From: Cliona cf. orientalis
Lineage: Eukaryota > Porifera > Demospongiae > Clionaida > Clionaidae
Direction: 5' to 3'
DNA length: 64,000 nucleotides
NCBI GenBank assembly: GCA_963930775.1
Contig: OZ005691.1
Location: 4,394,500-4,458,499, forward strand
Positions 1-11,660 of this stretch are shown here, piece by piece. The stretch's first letter is position 1. The number at the start of each line of letters is the position of its first letter. Under the pieces are notes generated by a model. That model was not told the origin of the DNA. It saw only the letters and a program-made list of their open reading frames with translations, and did not search any database. A program made the translations under genes and the position numbers.

Positions 1-1850
1 AGTAGATAAAAAAAAACCCTGTGTATGGTATGATACCTTCTAGTGCTCATAGCAGGAGTGACGAATGCTTGAGAATCCATCGGCTGGTTCTGTGAAATAC
101 CACAATAATTAAAAGTAAATTCACGGTCATAATAACAATGTAACACATTACTGGTTTATTAGCAAAATAAGCACAGCATGGTGATATTACTGTCAGTTGC
201 ACGCAACGTACATGAATATATACAATATGTAAATTATTTTTTGCACCACAAATATCAAATGCTAGGAATGTGTTGTATAGCGAAAAATATTTACTGTTTG
301 CAGTCTTCTAAAAAAATTTCACATAAATTTTATTGCATTTACATGCATAACTTAATCTGAGGATTCGCTCTAAACATTTACATACACAGTAGACTAGAGT
401 GGTTCCTCTCAAAAGGACACCCCTCAAATGAGGACATAGATGCATCCATTGATTAGGACATCATGAATGATCTCAGTTACAATATACATGTACATGTATA
501 TGTACACTGAGACTCATGTACACCGTCAACTATAGTCGAGCCTCCGAACAAAGGACACTTTGGGAACGGGCCTTTTGTCCTTTGTTCGGAGGTTGTCCTT
601 ATCTCGGAGGTTTGCCACATTTAGACCTTAAATAATCTTTAATAGGGCAGAGATTGATTGAAATGAACTAACTATGACAATTGAATGTTCAAAACCTAAT
701 AATATGTACTGTGAGTGAATCATTGCATGACATGTTACTGAATAAAGTAGTCACACAGTGTCGCTTGTCTTGCAGATGCATGCTTTAGGCAACCTTGTAG
801 CTAAACTGACAGACAAGGCTTCATGTCCATGTCCTTTAGCTATACTTCCTTGTATTAAAGTTGTCATCTGGGAAGGGGTTCTTGTTGATCAACGCCAGTC
901 ATTGTCCTCGTCATCATCACCATCTCCTGAGGAGCTGGTTATGGACTTGAATACCATGATAATATTATTTGTGTGTATCAGCTCTATGGACCTATGCCAT
1001 ACATAGACAAGATGGAGTTGGTGGAATCACTATCATCATCTGGCCTTGTGTAAATAACTATCATGTACGTATATTTGCATCAGCACGCGCGCGCTTGGTA
1101 TGTGTGGGTATGGCACACTTTTGAGGGCGTGGTTTTCTGGTGTCCGTTATTTAGAAGCGCATTTGTATTGGAAGGTCACGTTGGGAGCTGGAGTTTTGTC
1201 CGCTGTCCAGAAACGAGAAACGTCCGCTTCTCAGAGGTTGCGTATGTACTACAATCATGCTAAATCCAATCCGTAATAGGGACATATAGAAATGCAGGGA
1301 CATATAAAAATGCACGTGTATAAACTACAACTATTTGTAAACAGAGAATATTTCGTGCGATAATTTTATAATTTTGAGACAAACGACTCTGTACCACATT
1401 ACCGTTAATACTTCGCATATAATATTTTCGAGTGTTTAATTTTCGCACAAGCCAGGCTGTCCGAAAAAATTTTAATAATGAAATATTCGCGATTTAGGGT
1501 ATTCCACATATTATATACACGATCACACACACTACATGTGTACAACTATGTCTCTGCTCCGAGAATGAAAAGTTTTCCACCTTATCAAGCACAGTGTTTA
1601 AGCAAGACAACACTCATAAAACAAATTCCCGTAAGAATCAAGTGTTTACGCAATCCTCAAGATTCCGGGAATAGTCGATCGCTTCTGAGAAATTCTAATC
1701 AATCCTGATCAATGAGCAGCAACTAGCACATATCACTAGTCAATTGGCAATTTATAATACAATTACTAAAGGTGGTCTATTGTCACTCATAGCAATAATG
1801 TGTATGGTACATATACATGTACGAATGGATAAAAGCTGGTTAAATACGCA
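1..1850. other. intergenic DNA, no gene recognised
   Basis: No open reading frame here has family resemblance or a credible exon structure. The stretch contains a TACATGTA-rich tract near 483-510. At 540-600 there is a hairpin whose 17-base arms start CCTCCGAACAAAGG and enclose an 18-base loop. It is followed by a further CTCGGAGG word, so it resembles the roughly 100-bp 'GGACA' MITE family seen elsewhere in the window. A partial relative of that family lies around 391-430. Confidence 0.6.
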
Positions 1851-1852
1851 TA

Positions 1853-1962
1853 CAGTAGAATCCCTCTATTCCGGACACCCTTGGGACAGCTTTAAGTGTC
1901 CTGATTTAAGGAGATGTCCTCATTTCAGGTATGTTCTTATAGAGGGGTTACACTGTATGCAA
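1853..1962. mobile_element. MITE of the CAGTGGAACCCCTCTAT family, copy 1
   Basis: This is an element of about 100 bp. Its ends read as the inverted pair ACAGTAGAATCCCTCTAT at the left and ATAGAGGGGTTACACTGT at the right, and the interior contains GGACA/TGTCC words. Related copies lie at 11945-12002, 48113-48202, 48770-48864, 59749-59830 and 60380-60484. The first segmental duplication described in this window begins inside this copy, near 1905. Confidence 0.6.
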
Positions 1963-2707
1963 AACAAGGATCTTGGAGGTGATGCATTGCTCAGATACCA
2001 GTTGTACAGGTTCATTGCTATGTACGGTGCTTTTGTAGCTTTCTGATCAGCCTACACTGTAGTTGACAGCACTGGTTAGCACATTTAAAGCAGGCCTGTA
2101 CAAAACTACCAACACTATGTGATACTGTAGGTACTCCACCACCTACTAATCACTAATCGCTAAAATTAATCGCTTACATTGTTTGCCTGCTCAGGCAAAT
2201 CTAATTACATGTAAATTAATTGCTTAAATTGCTTACGATTAGCATACATTGTTCATGGATGCATTCCTATCGCTTGCTGTAATGATTAATATTTATTGTA
2301 ATTTTGCTTGCTATCCTCATTACATACACAAATTAAGTGCAATATTATTCACAAGACAAATGTGTACCACTTTTAGTTGTCATGGCTAGGCACGTTTGAG
2401 GGTCTGCATTTTTTGCTGGAATTAGGTTTGGCTGAGCGGGCAATGGGATGGTTGCCCTTAGGCTTAGGGTTGGTAGTGGTAGCTACTGAGTTTATGTGTG
2501 TGTACATGTACATGTACGACTAAATTTTAAGCAGGCAACGGGGCATGGTTCTGTGACTGCTTATGGAAGGCAACTGTTCAAAACTTAGGCGTAAAATATG
2601 TCAAACAAATTTATCTGAGGAAAAAAGCATGCGTAGGTTCCTTGTGATAAACTCAAGAAGGAAGGTATCACTCAAGGCATGGATTACACTTATCTTATGG
2701 CTCTTAC

Positions 2708-4946
2708 CTCCTTACCAAGCTCAGCAGCACCTGCAGTACAGACATCTACATGTGCATGTGTAAATGATATACATGTACATGTACATGTGAAAAAATAACA
2801 ATTAGAAACACAATTAATTAGTAGGGATTTATACGTGAAATTGTGTGCTCTGGAAATCCCTGAGCTTGGAAAGTAAAACAATGAGGGCCTGCATTAGTAG
2901 TTTATTCAGGTGTGCTCGCATGATAACTACATGTAGTATAATGATCGTTAATAGTGGGAAAGGAATCATAACTGAATAAACCTTGTCGTTCATCGTTGAG
3001 CTGGTCCATAAATCCTGAGACAGCTCCCCCTTGTTTTTCTGCTTTCTGTATGAGGACAAGAAAAAGTAATAATTACATGTACAACTGTAGTTACATCCAC
3101 TATTGTACTGCATGCTTATAAGGAAAAGATACCCAGCCTCTGCTAAGAAAGAGCAGAAAAAAAGCTAAAAGTAGAGCCAAGACTGGAAAGAAGAGAGAGA
3201 GAGGGGGGAGGGGAAGGGAAGCACATCTTAAACTGCATAGGTATGCATACCGTATAGCCGGAAATATTGGCGGGCATTAAATTTGGCGGTTTAGCCCAAA
3301 ATCGCTATTGCAAGAATATTGGCGGATTTAAATTTGGCGGTTCGGTACGGGATCGCCATACGTATATATGCGAGTAGGAAATTTTGGCGGATTTTAATTT
3401 GGCGGTTGTAATATAGACCGCCAAACCGCCAAATTTAATTCCCCGCCAAATTTTCCGGCTATACGGTAATTGCCATGCCCCTTCCATTCTAACCCAAAAT
3501 TCCTGCATGAAGTCACGCCAATATTCACCAACATGCTAGAAAACTGTACACATGCACAGAATAATATCAATGCATACATACCAATGACTCCATGACTGCA
3601 CCCAGCGATCCACCTCTCACTACAAGGTATATATACATGTAAGGAAACAATTTAATTTAGGGAAAAAACTATGTAATATTATATGTGTGTATGCATGCAA
3701 GGACAGCTGTTGAGATTAACAGAGTAATGAGCATTGTTTGTTTCGGTTCACAAGTGTACAATAATTCCTTTTGTGTGCATGTATATATAATAATTATTGA
3801 GCAATACTCACGTTTAAATTCACTAGCAGACATCTTTAATATTTCCTACAGAGAATGACATTGCAAGCATAGTGCCATCTACAGTATACATACCTCAACT
3901 AAGATGCATACCGTAGGACAGGTTTTAAATGCGTAGTTTAATGATTGCGTTTTAGTCAAGTCAGGCCAAATTGTGAACCCAATAATTGTGATGGACGACC
4001 CCGTACTGTACTGTAGTATACGTCCATGTTTATGCTTGCGAATCTATTAATTGCAAAACGTACAAAAACTCACAATTCGCAATTAATAGATACTCGCAAT
4101 TAAAACCCGACCAACGGTATTGTACATGTATGATTGAAACAGGTTTTGTAGGCCCATGATCCCTTCACATATTAGCCCACCCATACCAAGAGTATAAGGC
4201 CAGGCAAAATATATAATAGTTTCCCAAGCTATAAGACACTATAGATTAACTAAGACCAGTCACTATTCAAACCTTTTTGTACGAGGTTGGGGGTAAATGG
4301 GCGTGGTTAGTGATGGACCACACCCCCAAAAAATAAAAAATTGAAATAAAAGCCACACGCCCACATCATTTCTTAGCTGGAAAAGCCTGAGAAACTAAAA
4401 TATATTTTTTTTCCTGGCCTAATATAAGCCGAGGGAAGAGGGGAGAGCCCATACTCCTCTGGTGGAGTATAATTCAATATATTGCTAGGCAACAATTGGT
4501 AAATACATGTACATAATCTACATGATTGTGCACAATTTCACACCCATGTTCTCACACCCAATTGTTACATGACCTCAATTAGGATACACGAGAACTATAA
4601 TATTGTTCCAGATATGTTAAATATCGTGTATTAATCTTTACTTTGGGGACGGCTGACTTTGAAGGTATCAGCTGCTGTAATTTCTTGGCTGTGGTGATGT
4701 ATGTACGCCTTGACTGTCTGATAAATGTCTCAGCTGCAGGCAATGATATATGGGAATGCTGTCGTAAATTTCTGACACCCAGGTGAAAATTCAAGTACTG
4801 TATATACTTTGGATTTCAAAGTCAGCCAGCAGTCCATCCAGCGTCTCCTCTTGTGCCTCCGCGCCGATGGCGTCTAGCTTCTTCTTTGAAGCCTCGCTCA
4901 GGCCGTGGTTCTTACTTTTCCTGCGTCCTTTAGCGTTCCTAGGCAT
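2708..4946 (-). CDS. borealin/Nbl1-like chromosomal passenger subunit, spliced (3' end unresolved)
   Basis: Six exons join in frame on the minus strand: 4946-4808, 4733-4642, 3845-3812, 3619-3582, 3045-2982 and 2730-2708. All have GT donors and AG acceptors, and the phases agree (1, 0, 1, 0, 1, 0). The product opens with a basic tail, MPRNAKGRRKSKNHG. At about residues 37-52 it has LDGLLADFEIQTETFI, followed by a helix rich in Lys and Arg, and then VPKEILKMSASEF near residue 75. This order (a 'DF..E..I' helix, then 'PK...M...EF..GG') resembles the N-terminal domain of borealin/Nbl1, which forms a three-helix bundle with INCENP and survivin at centromeres. That assignment is my reading and needs a profile search. 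The C terminus after ELGKE is not resolved, because the next frame stops quickly or uses an exon I cannot define. The ATG lies 383 bases from the divergent carbonic anhydrase ATG. The exon-intron structure itself is well supported because the duplicate copy keeps all six splice sites. Confidence 0.55.
3250..3466. mobile_element. CCGTATAGCCGG MITE with TA target duplication
   Basis: The terminal inverted repeats begin CCGTATAGCCGGAAA at the left and end TTTCCGGCTATACGG at the right. The interior repeats the word TTTGGCGG. TA dinucleotides flank both ends (3248-3249 and 3467-3468). The duplicate locus near 13308-13315 reads straight from the left flank into TAATTGCCATGCCCC without the element, so it is an empty site. 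The element sits in an intron of the borealin-like gene. Confidence 0.8.
3911..4117. mobile_element. CCGTAGGACAGG/CCAACGG MITE with TA flanks
   Basis: The left end reads CCGTAGGACAGGTTTTAA and the right end TTAAAACCCGACCAACGG, an imperfect inverted pair flanked by TA. Internal inverted words (GCGAATCTATTAATTG and CAATTAATAGATACTCGC) add a second fold. It lies in the long third intron region of the borealin-like gene. Its counterpart in unit 2 is absent, and a different element occupies that neighbourhood. Confidence 0.6.
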
Positions 4947-5329
4947 GGGGAGATACTTCAGTCTTCAGAGTCTGTATCGAGTTACCGAGTTTCCCGCCAA
5001 AATTTAATATCACACACTCATTCGTATAATACGAACAAAATTATAATAGTACCGGTATTACGGTACGGCAGGGCTGCGCGCGCTTGGGGGAGGGTCTGGG
5101 GGGTAGCGAGGCCTCCCCCCTCATATTAAAGGTCTGGGCATGGGGACGAAGGTAAAAACTCAGTACCCGGGGTACCGGTCCAGTCGAGACAAGGGCAAGT
5201 GAGGCCCCTGCAGCTCGAGCTAAAGCATATAAAAGGACAGCAGATGGAAAGACGAAGCATTCGTGCAACTGGTGAACTTTTACTCATAAAGGGAGAAAAT
5301 TACCGCGCACTCAATCTCGCCACTTCAAA
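4947..5329. promoter_or_regulatory. divergent promoter between borealin-like gene and carbonic anhydrase
   Basis: The 383 bases between the two opposite ATG codons are more GC-rich than the surroundings. They hold a clear TATA box for the plus-strand gene (TATAAAAG, 5228-5235), about 95 bases ahead of the carbonic anhydrase ATG, which allows a 5' UTR of roughly 65-70 bases. No TATA box is evident for the minus-strand gene. In the duplicate, the TATA position has become CATAAAAAGG near 16269, and the spacing between the two ATG codons has grown to about 1.04 kb. Confidence 0.6.
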
Positions 5330-6217
5330 ATGTTGGTCGGAATCATCCTTACAGCTTGCCTGGTCTTCGCAACAGCAAACGCAGCAGATCCGGTTGAATT
5401 CAGCTATGATGAGCAAAATGAGTGGTCGGGTGTCTGCGTGACCGACAATACCGGGAGACAATCGCCGATCAACATAGTGACTGAAGATGTTCGGGAGAGT
5501 TCGCGGCTGACAGAGCTGCGGTTGGGCGATGGTTGGAGAATGCCTATCTCTGGCAAGTACAGAAACAATGGCCCCGGAAAAAACGTCCAATTCGACCCGA
5601 CCAACTCCACCCGTCCCTCTGTCATGACGACCAATTACCTGGGAAACTATAGTGTTCTGCAGATGCACATGCACTGGGGCGCAAACAACGGGCAGGGATC
5701 TGAGCACACAGTAGATCGCGGTAGCTATCCACTGGAGTTGCATTTCGTGCACCAGAAGATGGGTGAACCGAACAGCACTATCCGTGACGACTTCGCAGTC
5801 ATTGGCGTGTTTGCAGAAGCTGACAATAGTATGCCTATTAGTGGTGTGTGGGAACAGCTGAACATTTCAGCGATCAGGTCTTTTAATGCTACCGTTCCTG
5901 TGTCTGGTCTCATCTACAGCGATCTCCTTCCCTCTTCCCTTGACTACTATCACTACCCTGGCTCCCTTACCACACCCAACTGTAGCGAGGTAGTGCAATG
6001 GTTTGTGCTAAAAGAACCGATCAAGGTGCCCAGTGAATACCTCACCTACCTGCGAATGATAGAGACTGATGATGGATCTAGCCTTACTCTTAACTTCAGA
6101 GATATTCAACCACTCGGTGAGCGTATGGTTGAAACGCCTCTTAGTGGTTCGCCAAAGCTTGTAGCTTCAGCTCTCTCCATATTGATGGCAATCTTCATGA
6201 CACTGTACTTCTCGTAG
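5330..6217 (+). CDS. secreted/GPI-anchored alpha-carbonic anhydrase
   Basis: This enzyme catalyses reversible CO2 hydration outside the cell. The 295-residue protein has a signal peptide (about residues 1-18, ending ATANA). The zinc histidines are in QMHMHWG (His113, His115) and ELHFVH (His138). The gatekeeper Glu125 is in GSEHTV and the catalytic threonine is in PGSLTTP (Thr214). Cys36 and Cys218 fit the single disulfide of secreted alpha-CAs. A C-terminal hydrophobic tail (about 277-295) after a small-residue stretch suggests GPI anchoring. Potential N-glycosylation sequons occur at NST, NIS, NAT and NCS. The position equivalent to His64 of human CA II, the proton shuttle, is Pro82 in NNGPGKNV, so fast proton transfer must use another route. 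The gene is intronless, has a TATA box at 5228, and pairs head-to-head with the borealin-like gene. In sponges, alpha-CAs of this class are linked to skeleton formation and pH control, but a role here is inference. The reading frame is complete. Confidence 0.95.
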   Translation: MLVGIILTACLVFATANAADPVEFSYDEQNEWSGVCVTDNTGRQSPINIVTEDVRESSRLTELRLGDGWRMPISGKYRNNGPGKNVQFDPTNSTRPSVMTTNYLGNYSVLQMHMHWGANNGQGSEHTVDRGSYPLELHFVHQKMGEPNSTIRDDFAVIGVFAEADNSMPISGVWEQLNISAIRSFNATVPVSGLIYSDLLPSSLDYYHYPGSLTTPNCSEVVQWFVLKEPIKVPSEYLTYLRMIETDDGSSLTLNFRDIQPLGERMVETPLSGSPKLVASALSILMAIFMTLYFS

Positions 6218-6884
6218 TCATTGTAGTTATACCTTATATTATGGACAATAACATTTTACATAATATTATAGGGTGTTCATAACAATGTCTTGTACTTGCT
6301 GCATTAAGAACAATAATACAGTCTTCATGCAAATTCGATTCATTGTGTAATGTGTTATTATTTAGTGCAATTTAACATTATTGAAAACTTGCTACAACAA
6401 TTAAGAACTGATACAGCTGCAGAAAAAACCTGCTATTGCAAGGAATCGATTCAACACATGTATTATTAATATAATATTTAGAGGGGCTCACCCCCTTCCA
6501 CAAATTTGAAAAGTAGGGGGTAGTAAATACAACTGTAGAGTGGGCTTATATTATACCTGTGATGAGGCCCACAGTTGCACACATACATATATTATACTGT
6601 GCCACTACTCTTTCTAAGGGTCACAGGCCAACCCTCCTATGCAAAATGGTAAGGGTCGTCTGAGAGAAAGTACGCATTCGAGGTATACCGGACATGCACA
6701 AAGGAATAGTGGTCTGTAAGTCCTGCCCAGTGGTGTATACATGTAGTAGTGTGCCCGTCTGTGTTTACATGGCTCTTACCTCAGCTACATGACTGATAAC
6801 AAATCTGGTCAGTTGTCAGTGCAGTGACAGTGCAAACAGGCAGTGGCTCTCAAGTGCATAATTCAGTTTAGGTTATCACAGTTT

Positions 6885-7208
6885 CAGTGGCGTAGCCAAG
6901 GGCGGGCCTGGTAGGGCCTAGGCCCTACCAATCAGCATCTGGGCCCAAGCATTCAACATCCCTTGCCATACAATTTGAACAAGTTTTCATGATAAACTTA
7001 CAGAATACAAGGGAAAACGAGCTGCTCCAGGCTATGCCTGATGAACCCTGTGTTTTCTAAAAAGCATCAGGACAAACCAACACGAACTCTGACATAATTT
7101 TCATTACAAATCAAGAAATACACGACTCCGTTAATTAGTGGGTGTGGTCAAACTTTGCACATGCGCAACCGTGGCCCTACCAGATCAATAGCTCTAGCTA
7201 CGCCACTG
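6885..7208. mobile_element. CAGTGGCGTAGC MITE with 7-bp target duplication
   Basis: This 324-bp element starts CAGTGGCGTAGCCA and ends TAGCTACGCCACTG, so the 12-base termini are exact inverted repeats. Subterminal words CTGGTAGGGCC and GGCCCTACCAG are also inverted. A 7-base direct repeat, ACAGTTT, flanks it at 6878-6884 and 7209-7215. The CAGTGGCGTAGC terminus is a well-known end of non-autonomous DNA transposons in many animals. It encodes nothing. Confidence 0.85.
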
Positions 7209-8004
7209 ACAGTTTGTATAGTGACATAGCCAGGTGCCTTACTCCTATACCATGCACTGACTCTGAAGAGACTTGAACAGTACCACAACCATGTTCAGGT
7301 GCAGGGTATGTAGTTCAATATTCCTGATATTGAACAAGCATACACAGTGAGTTATGCTGTACATACGCATGAGTCATGCATGCATGTAGCGGTGAGGGTT
7401 CTGCACTCAAGTGCATCCATTACAACTGCAGATCAGCAAAGCAGCTAAAACCACCCTCTACCTATATTCTGGAACATTCTATATATTGAGCACTGCGCAT
7501 TTATAGCATCCTGTTTAAGCACATGGCTACATGTAAATCAATCAACTGTCCAAAAGTCGCCGGTTATATGCTCGTAGCTCCCCTCGCAAGACTTGAGAAC
7601 GCGAGAAGTCGAAGTCAGAATCTACTACCTCCGTGATGTCCACTGAGTGACTTGGACCATGTCTTCTCACGAATCGAGCTGCTTGCTTAATGCTTCTGTA
7701 CGGTAGGTAGTCTTGGCAATACAAGCACGAGTGTAAATTTGCTATTCCGTAAATTAGAACATGGACACTTTATTATCTGGTACCTATACCATGCATGGTA
7801 GATGGACTGGAAACGCGCGCGCCGCGTTAACGTTAACGTATGGGCGTGACGTCATTTCCACTGATACCATCCCGGCCATCCCTAGCTCGTTACGGTATGT
7901 GGCGGTGGATGGTATTTAATGGTATGGATAACTTGTATAAAAGGCTGTACTGTGAGACGATGGAAGTAGGCGGGTGGCTGGAAATGGTCGTTTAATCACA
8001 AGTT

Positions 8005-8516
8005 TGATGGGAAATGGTCGTTAAAATCATAAGTTCAGCTGTCCAAAAAATCGAGGCGGTATATATACTTTTGTATTGTGCTGGTGCTGATGGAAATACA
8101 TGCGGGCGGAAATCAAGGGGGGATAAGAAACAACTAATTGATTTGGAGTGGCCTTAGCTGCTGCCAACAATAAAACTTAGAAGCAACTTGGTTTTCTCCC
8201 TAAACGAAAGAGTCTCATTGCTACATCGATATCAGCCGCCTAATTCTGCACTTCTTTGTCAACCTCTTCAGGAACGCAAGCCTTTAACAAGGGGCGTGGC
8301 TAAGAATTTTGCGCAGATATGATCTTCATTCTTCTACACTGGAATATTGACAGCAAATCATGAAAGATGAATTAGGCCACTCCAAAATTAATCAATAATA
8401 TTAGTAGTTTCTCATCCCCCTTAATTTCCGCCTGCATGCATTTTGTGATTAAGAGCACAATGCAAAAGTATACCGCTTCCTTTTTGCAATCGATTTTGAC
8501 GACCATTTCCATCAAA
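8005..8516. repeat. large imperfect fold-back element
   Basis: The left arm (about 8005-8160) and right arm (about 8373-8516) are inverted copies with roughly 80% identity by eye. Matched words include GGCGGTATATATAC with GTATACCGCTTCC, CGGGCGGAAATCAAGG with CCTTAATTTCCGCC, and GATTTGGAGTGGCC with GGCCACTCCAAAATT. About 210 bases of unique DNA separate the arms. The GGAGTGGCC terminus is shared with the smaller MITE at 50951-51203. Confidence 0.7.
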
Positions 8517-9146
8517 AAATTACATTTTGACAGTTTCTGATTGCATGATAGTAGTTGTGCTACAAAATGGATACCATGCATGCTGAGTCATGTGCTGTCT
8601 AGTCCTCAGTATAGTTACTATGATGTACATGCCTACAAATGGGGTCCCCATTTTCATAAGAGGGTCCCCAAAATCCTATGAAAATGGGGACCCAGGGGTC
8701 CCTAACTATGAAAATAGGGACCCGGGGTCCCCAATTTGTGGAATCCCTATTAATTTTTCACATGACACCAGTATGAGGCCACAGTATTAATACTAATATC
8801 AAGTTAGTGAGGTAACATGTAGTAGGACTTGGAAACTTTGTGTAACATCTCTGCAAAGGCAGAACCATTCCATAGACTCTAGCTAATGTAGTGCACATCA
8901 ATTGGTCTGCACCATGAGATTATATTATTTTGTAATGCTTGCCCCTCTTTCAAGTATGTCGTGAAAAAGTTCCCTAAGGCAAATGGTCTTACTTTGTGTA
9001 ACCAAATCATAGAAGCTATAGATTCTAAAGTTTAGTTGTCAATTATTATAAAAGAATTAACTAACATCATCCATCCTACTGGGAGATATCATTGCATGAT
9101 TCTGACACATTCAGTGACTTCAATATTAATTTTGCTGTTTAAATAG

Positions 9147-11660
9147 GGCATAATGCCAAAGGTTAAAAAGAACAAAAGACATCTGTTTGACAGGAGGAAA
9201 AATGACACCAGGAAAAAAACCAGCAAGGAGAATATACCTCCACCTCCTATCCCGTCGAATAATCCCACTACTGATCTACAACAGACTAATGAGGGAGTAC
9301 TGCAAAGGAATCACCCCAATTCGATGCTTTCGTTTCTTTATGACCAACTTAAGGAGCAGAATACTGACAAGTGGACCACCATCGTCTCTGAAAGCTCACT
9401 GCAACTTTTCACGGTACTGAAGGAACCTAAGTGTCAGCGTAGAATACAACGTACTGTGAAGGTTTGTACATGTCATGTTCAGACCTCTCATATGCATGGC
9501 ATGTTCATGTGTGTGGCCAGCTACTGAATCCTGCTGACTCAGAAGTATTTTCTGACCTACCACAATGTGTCACTGATATATGCTCCCCGCTGTTGTCTAT
9601 ACTGCAACAAGTTTCATCTGCTCTGATATGTGCCAGAAACCCTGATCCTAGTTTTATAGATCTTATTGATCATGAACGTGAAGGGGGAAGCTTTAATTTA
9701 TAGAGGGGAGAATAAGGAGATTGTAGCAACACTTGATGATACATGCAATGTAACAGTGAGTGGATGCAGATATGAACAGACAATCAGAACGCAGAGTGTG
9801 ATCTCTTATGTCGGCCTTGCAGCGCTGGTGAAAAGCGAGTGAGATGCCAAAGATGCAGTCGTTTCAGGGCACATTTACGAGTAAAACAAAGCAGACGTAA
9901 CAACTCTGATCCCTCATCATCAACAGCACACAACAGCCATACATAATATTACAATCATTTGAACAAGGAAGAATTGGTGGAGCGATTGAAGAATGTATAG
10001 AAGTCTAGGAAGGTGATCAGGAGAAAGTATAAGAGATTGGCAAAGAAAGTGATTAAAAAGGAAGGAGTAAAGATCACTGAAGAAGATGAAAGTGATATAG
10101 CTACAGATGTTGATAGACGATGTTACTCCAGAGATCAGAACAAACTACGGCGAAGATTCTCCACAGTATGTCCTTTGGCAGGAGCAGAAGAAGTACAACT
10201 TATTTCAGAACAAGTGTCAGATGCGTTGGCACCCACTTGTTATTCGGTTTGCACTAAATCTCTTCTATTCCTCCAGAGTCGCTTATCGAAATGTTACGAG
10301 CTCTGGCTTTCTGGCTTTACCTTCAGAATAAATACTGAGGGACTACACTCATTGGTGTTCTGCTCACAGTGGTTTGCAGTTCGAGTATATTGAGCAAACA
10401 AAGAAGGTCATTCTAAGGAAGGTGTGAGTGAGAATGAGAGACAGTTTACACTACTAATTGATGAGATGAAAGTGAAGGGTGGACTAGTGTTCTGAAAAAG
10501 CACAGGGCGACTTGTTGGATTCTGTGACCTTGGTCAAGCTAATCACGAGATCGATCGTCTCCTTTCATCTCCTTATGAAGGCAGTGGTGGTGATCAAACA
10601 CCTCAGTTGGCTAAAAACATGCTAGCATTTATGATCAGGCCAATCTTCTGTCCATCGCTTGCTTTCATGATAGGTGTGTTTCCCACTGTTCAGTTGGCAG
10701 GCTACAAGCTTTTTCCGATGGTCTGGAATGTCATTGAATGCCTTGAGCTCAGTGATCTATCAGTTGTTACAGTGACAGCAGATGATATGGTGCTTCACAT
10801 AACTGGCATTTTTTTCACCGCTGCTGCTTTAGTGAAGATGGAAAAAATTCACCCATTCCGTTTGTCACCAAGAACCCATTTGCAGAGAGAGATGTGTACC
10901 TTTTTAAATTTGTGATCCCCCACACCTGATCAAAACTGCGAGGAACTGTTTCAGCAATTCATTTGCTCACAAGATGTCTCGGGAGCTGAGGTAGCTACAC
11001 AGATAGCATGATAATATTATTATTATTGTATGATTAAATTTTTTTATACAAATTTTAATACACAGAAAAATGGTCACATAATATCCTGGAAGCACATTGA
11101 AGCACTGTATCTTTTGGAAGCAGACACAAAGACTCCAGGTGTTCGGCTATGCCATAAACTTAAGCGTGACCACGTATGGCTCAACTTGTATTCAAAGATG
11201 AAAGTTAACCTTGCAGCTCAAGTAAGTAAAAAAAAAAGGCTAGGCTGCATGTGCATGATCATGCATGCATCTCTCTGTCTCTCGGTTTCAAATTTATTTA
11301 GGTGCTCAGTGAATCTCTAGCCATGCAGTGCACTCCAGTTCATGGACAGGGAGGAGACACAGGAGACATACCGGTTTATCTGGACAATGGAGTTATTCTT
11401 TGACTGTTTAATTAAATGTCAAAAATCCTTTGGAGTCCAAGTTAAAAAGAAAAGATAGACGTGCACCTTATCGCAAATGTAGCTAACGATTGGCATTTTA
11501 AGGTTAGAAATTCTGTTAGGAAGTGAGCTAAAAACAATGAATGTAGAGCCCAACGACTCCAACACCAACCAAGATGCTTCCGAGCCCCTTCCAAAAAGAT
11601 ATCGACACCATTAGCAGCTGCTATAATAATGCATCCTATAGTATCAATGCAGTAATGATT
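9147..11660 (+). pseudogene. decayed P-element/THAP9-type transposase
   Basis: Fragments in different frames fit one transposase in order. A Lys/Arg-rich N-terminal segment begins MPKVKKNKRHLF at 9153. A Cys-rich stretch around 9810-9880 reads CSLC, RCQRCSRFRAHLR. Then come RKYKRLAKKVIKK near 10020, FLALPSE followed by a stop and LRDYTHWCSAHSG near 10310-10370, and GFCDLGQANHEIDRL near 10520. They continue with AFMIRPIFCPSLAF, GYKLFPMVWNVIECLEL and WKHIEALY, and end with RLCHKLKRDHVWLN. A short intron (11222-11301) then joins NLAAQ to VLSESLA. These are the hallmark segments of P-superfamily transposases with an RNase H-like core. Many stops and frameshifts show that it is dead. The THAP DNA-binding domain is not visible. 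The relic separates the two borealin-carbonic anhydrase blocks. Confidence 0.75.

Larger units (their letters stand above)
1905..6452. repeat. segmental duplication, unit 1 (borealin-like + carbonic anhydrase)
   Basis: This stretch of about 4.5 kb matches 11950-17544 in the same orientation. Anchors include the GGTATCACTCAAGGCATGG word (2664 and 12734), the TTGAGCTGGTC exon (2996 and 13056), the borealin first exon (4808-4946 and 15196-15337), and the carbonic anhydrase reading frame with its 3' flank up to the CTGCTATTGCAAGGAATCGA word. Unit 1 carries MITEs at 3250-3466 and 3911-4117 that unit 2 lacks. Unit 2 carries different insertions. Confidence 0.85.
6218..9146. other. intergenic DNA with several MITEs, no gene recognised
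   Basis: The first 230 bases are the 3' flank of the carbonic anhydrase and are shared with the duplicate. The rest holds a MITE at 6885-7208, a large fold-back at 8005-8516, and a cluster of GGGTCCCCA/TGGGGACCC words in both orientations at 8640-8740. Short open frames in this stretch have no recognisable homology. Confidence 0.6.

Noticed and set aside
5300-5752. 150-residue minus-strand open frame
   Set aside because: It is antisense to the carbonic anhydrase, shows no homology, and its composition follows the coding strand.
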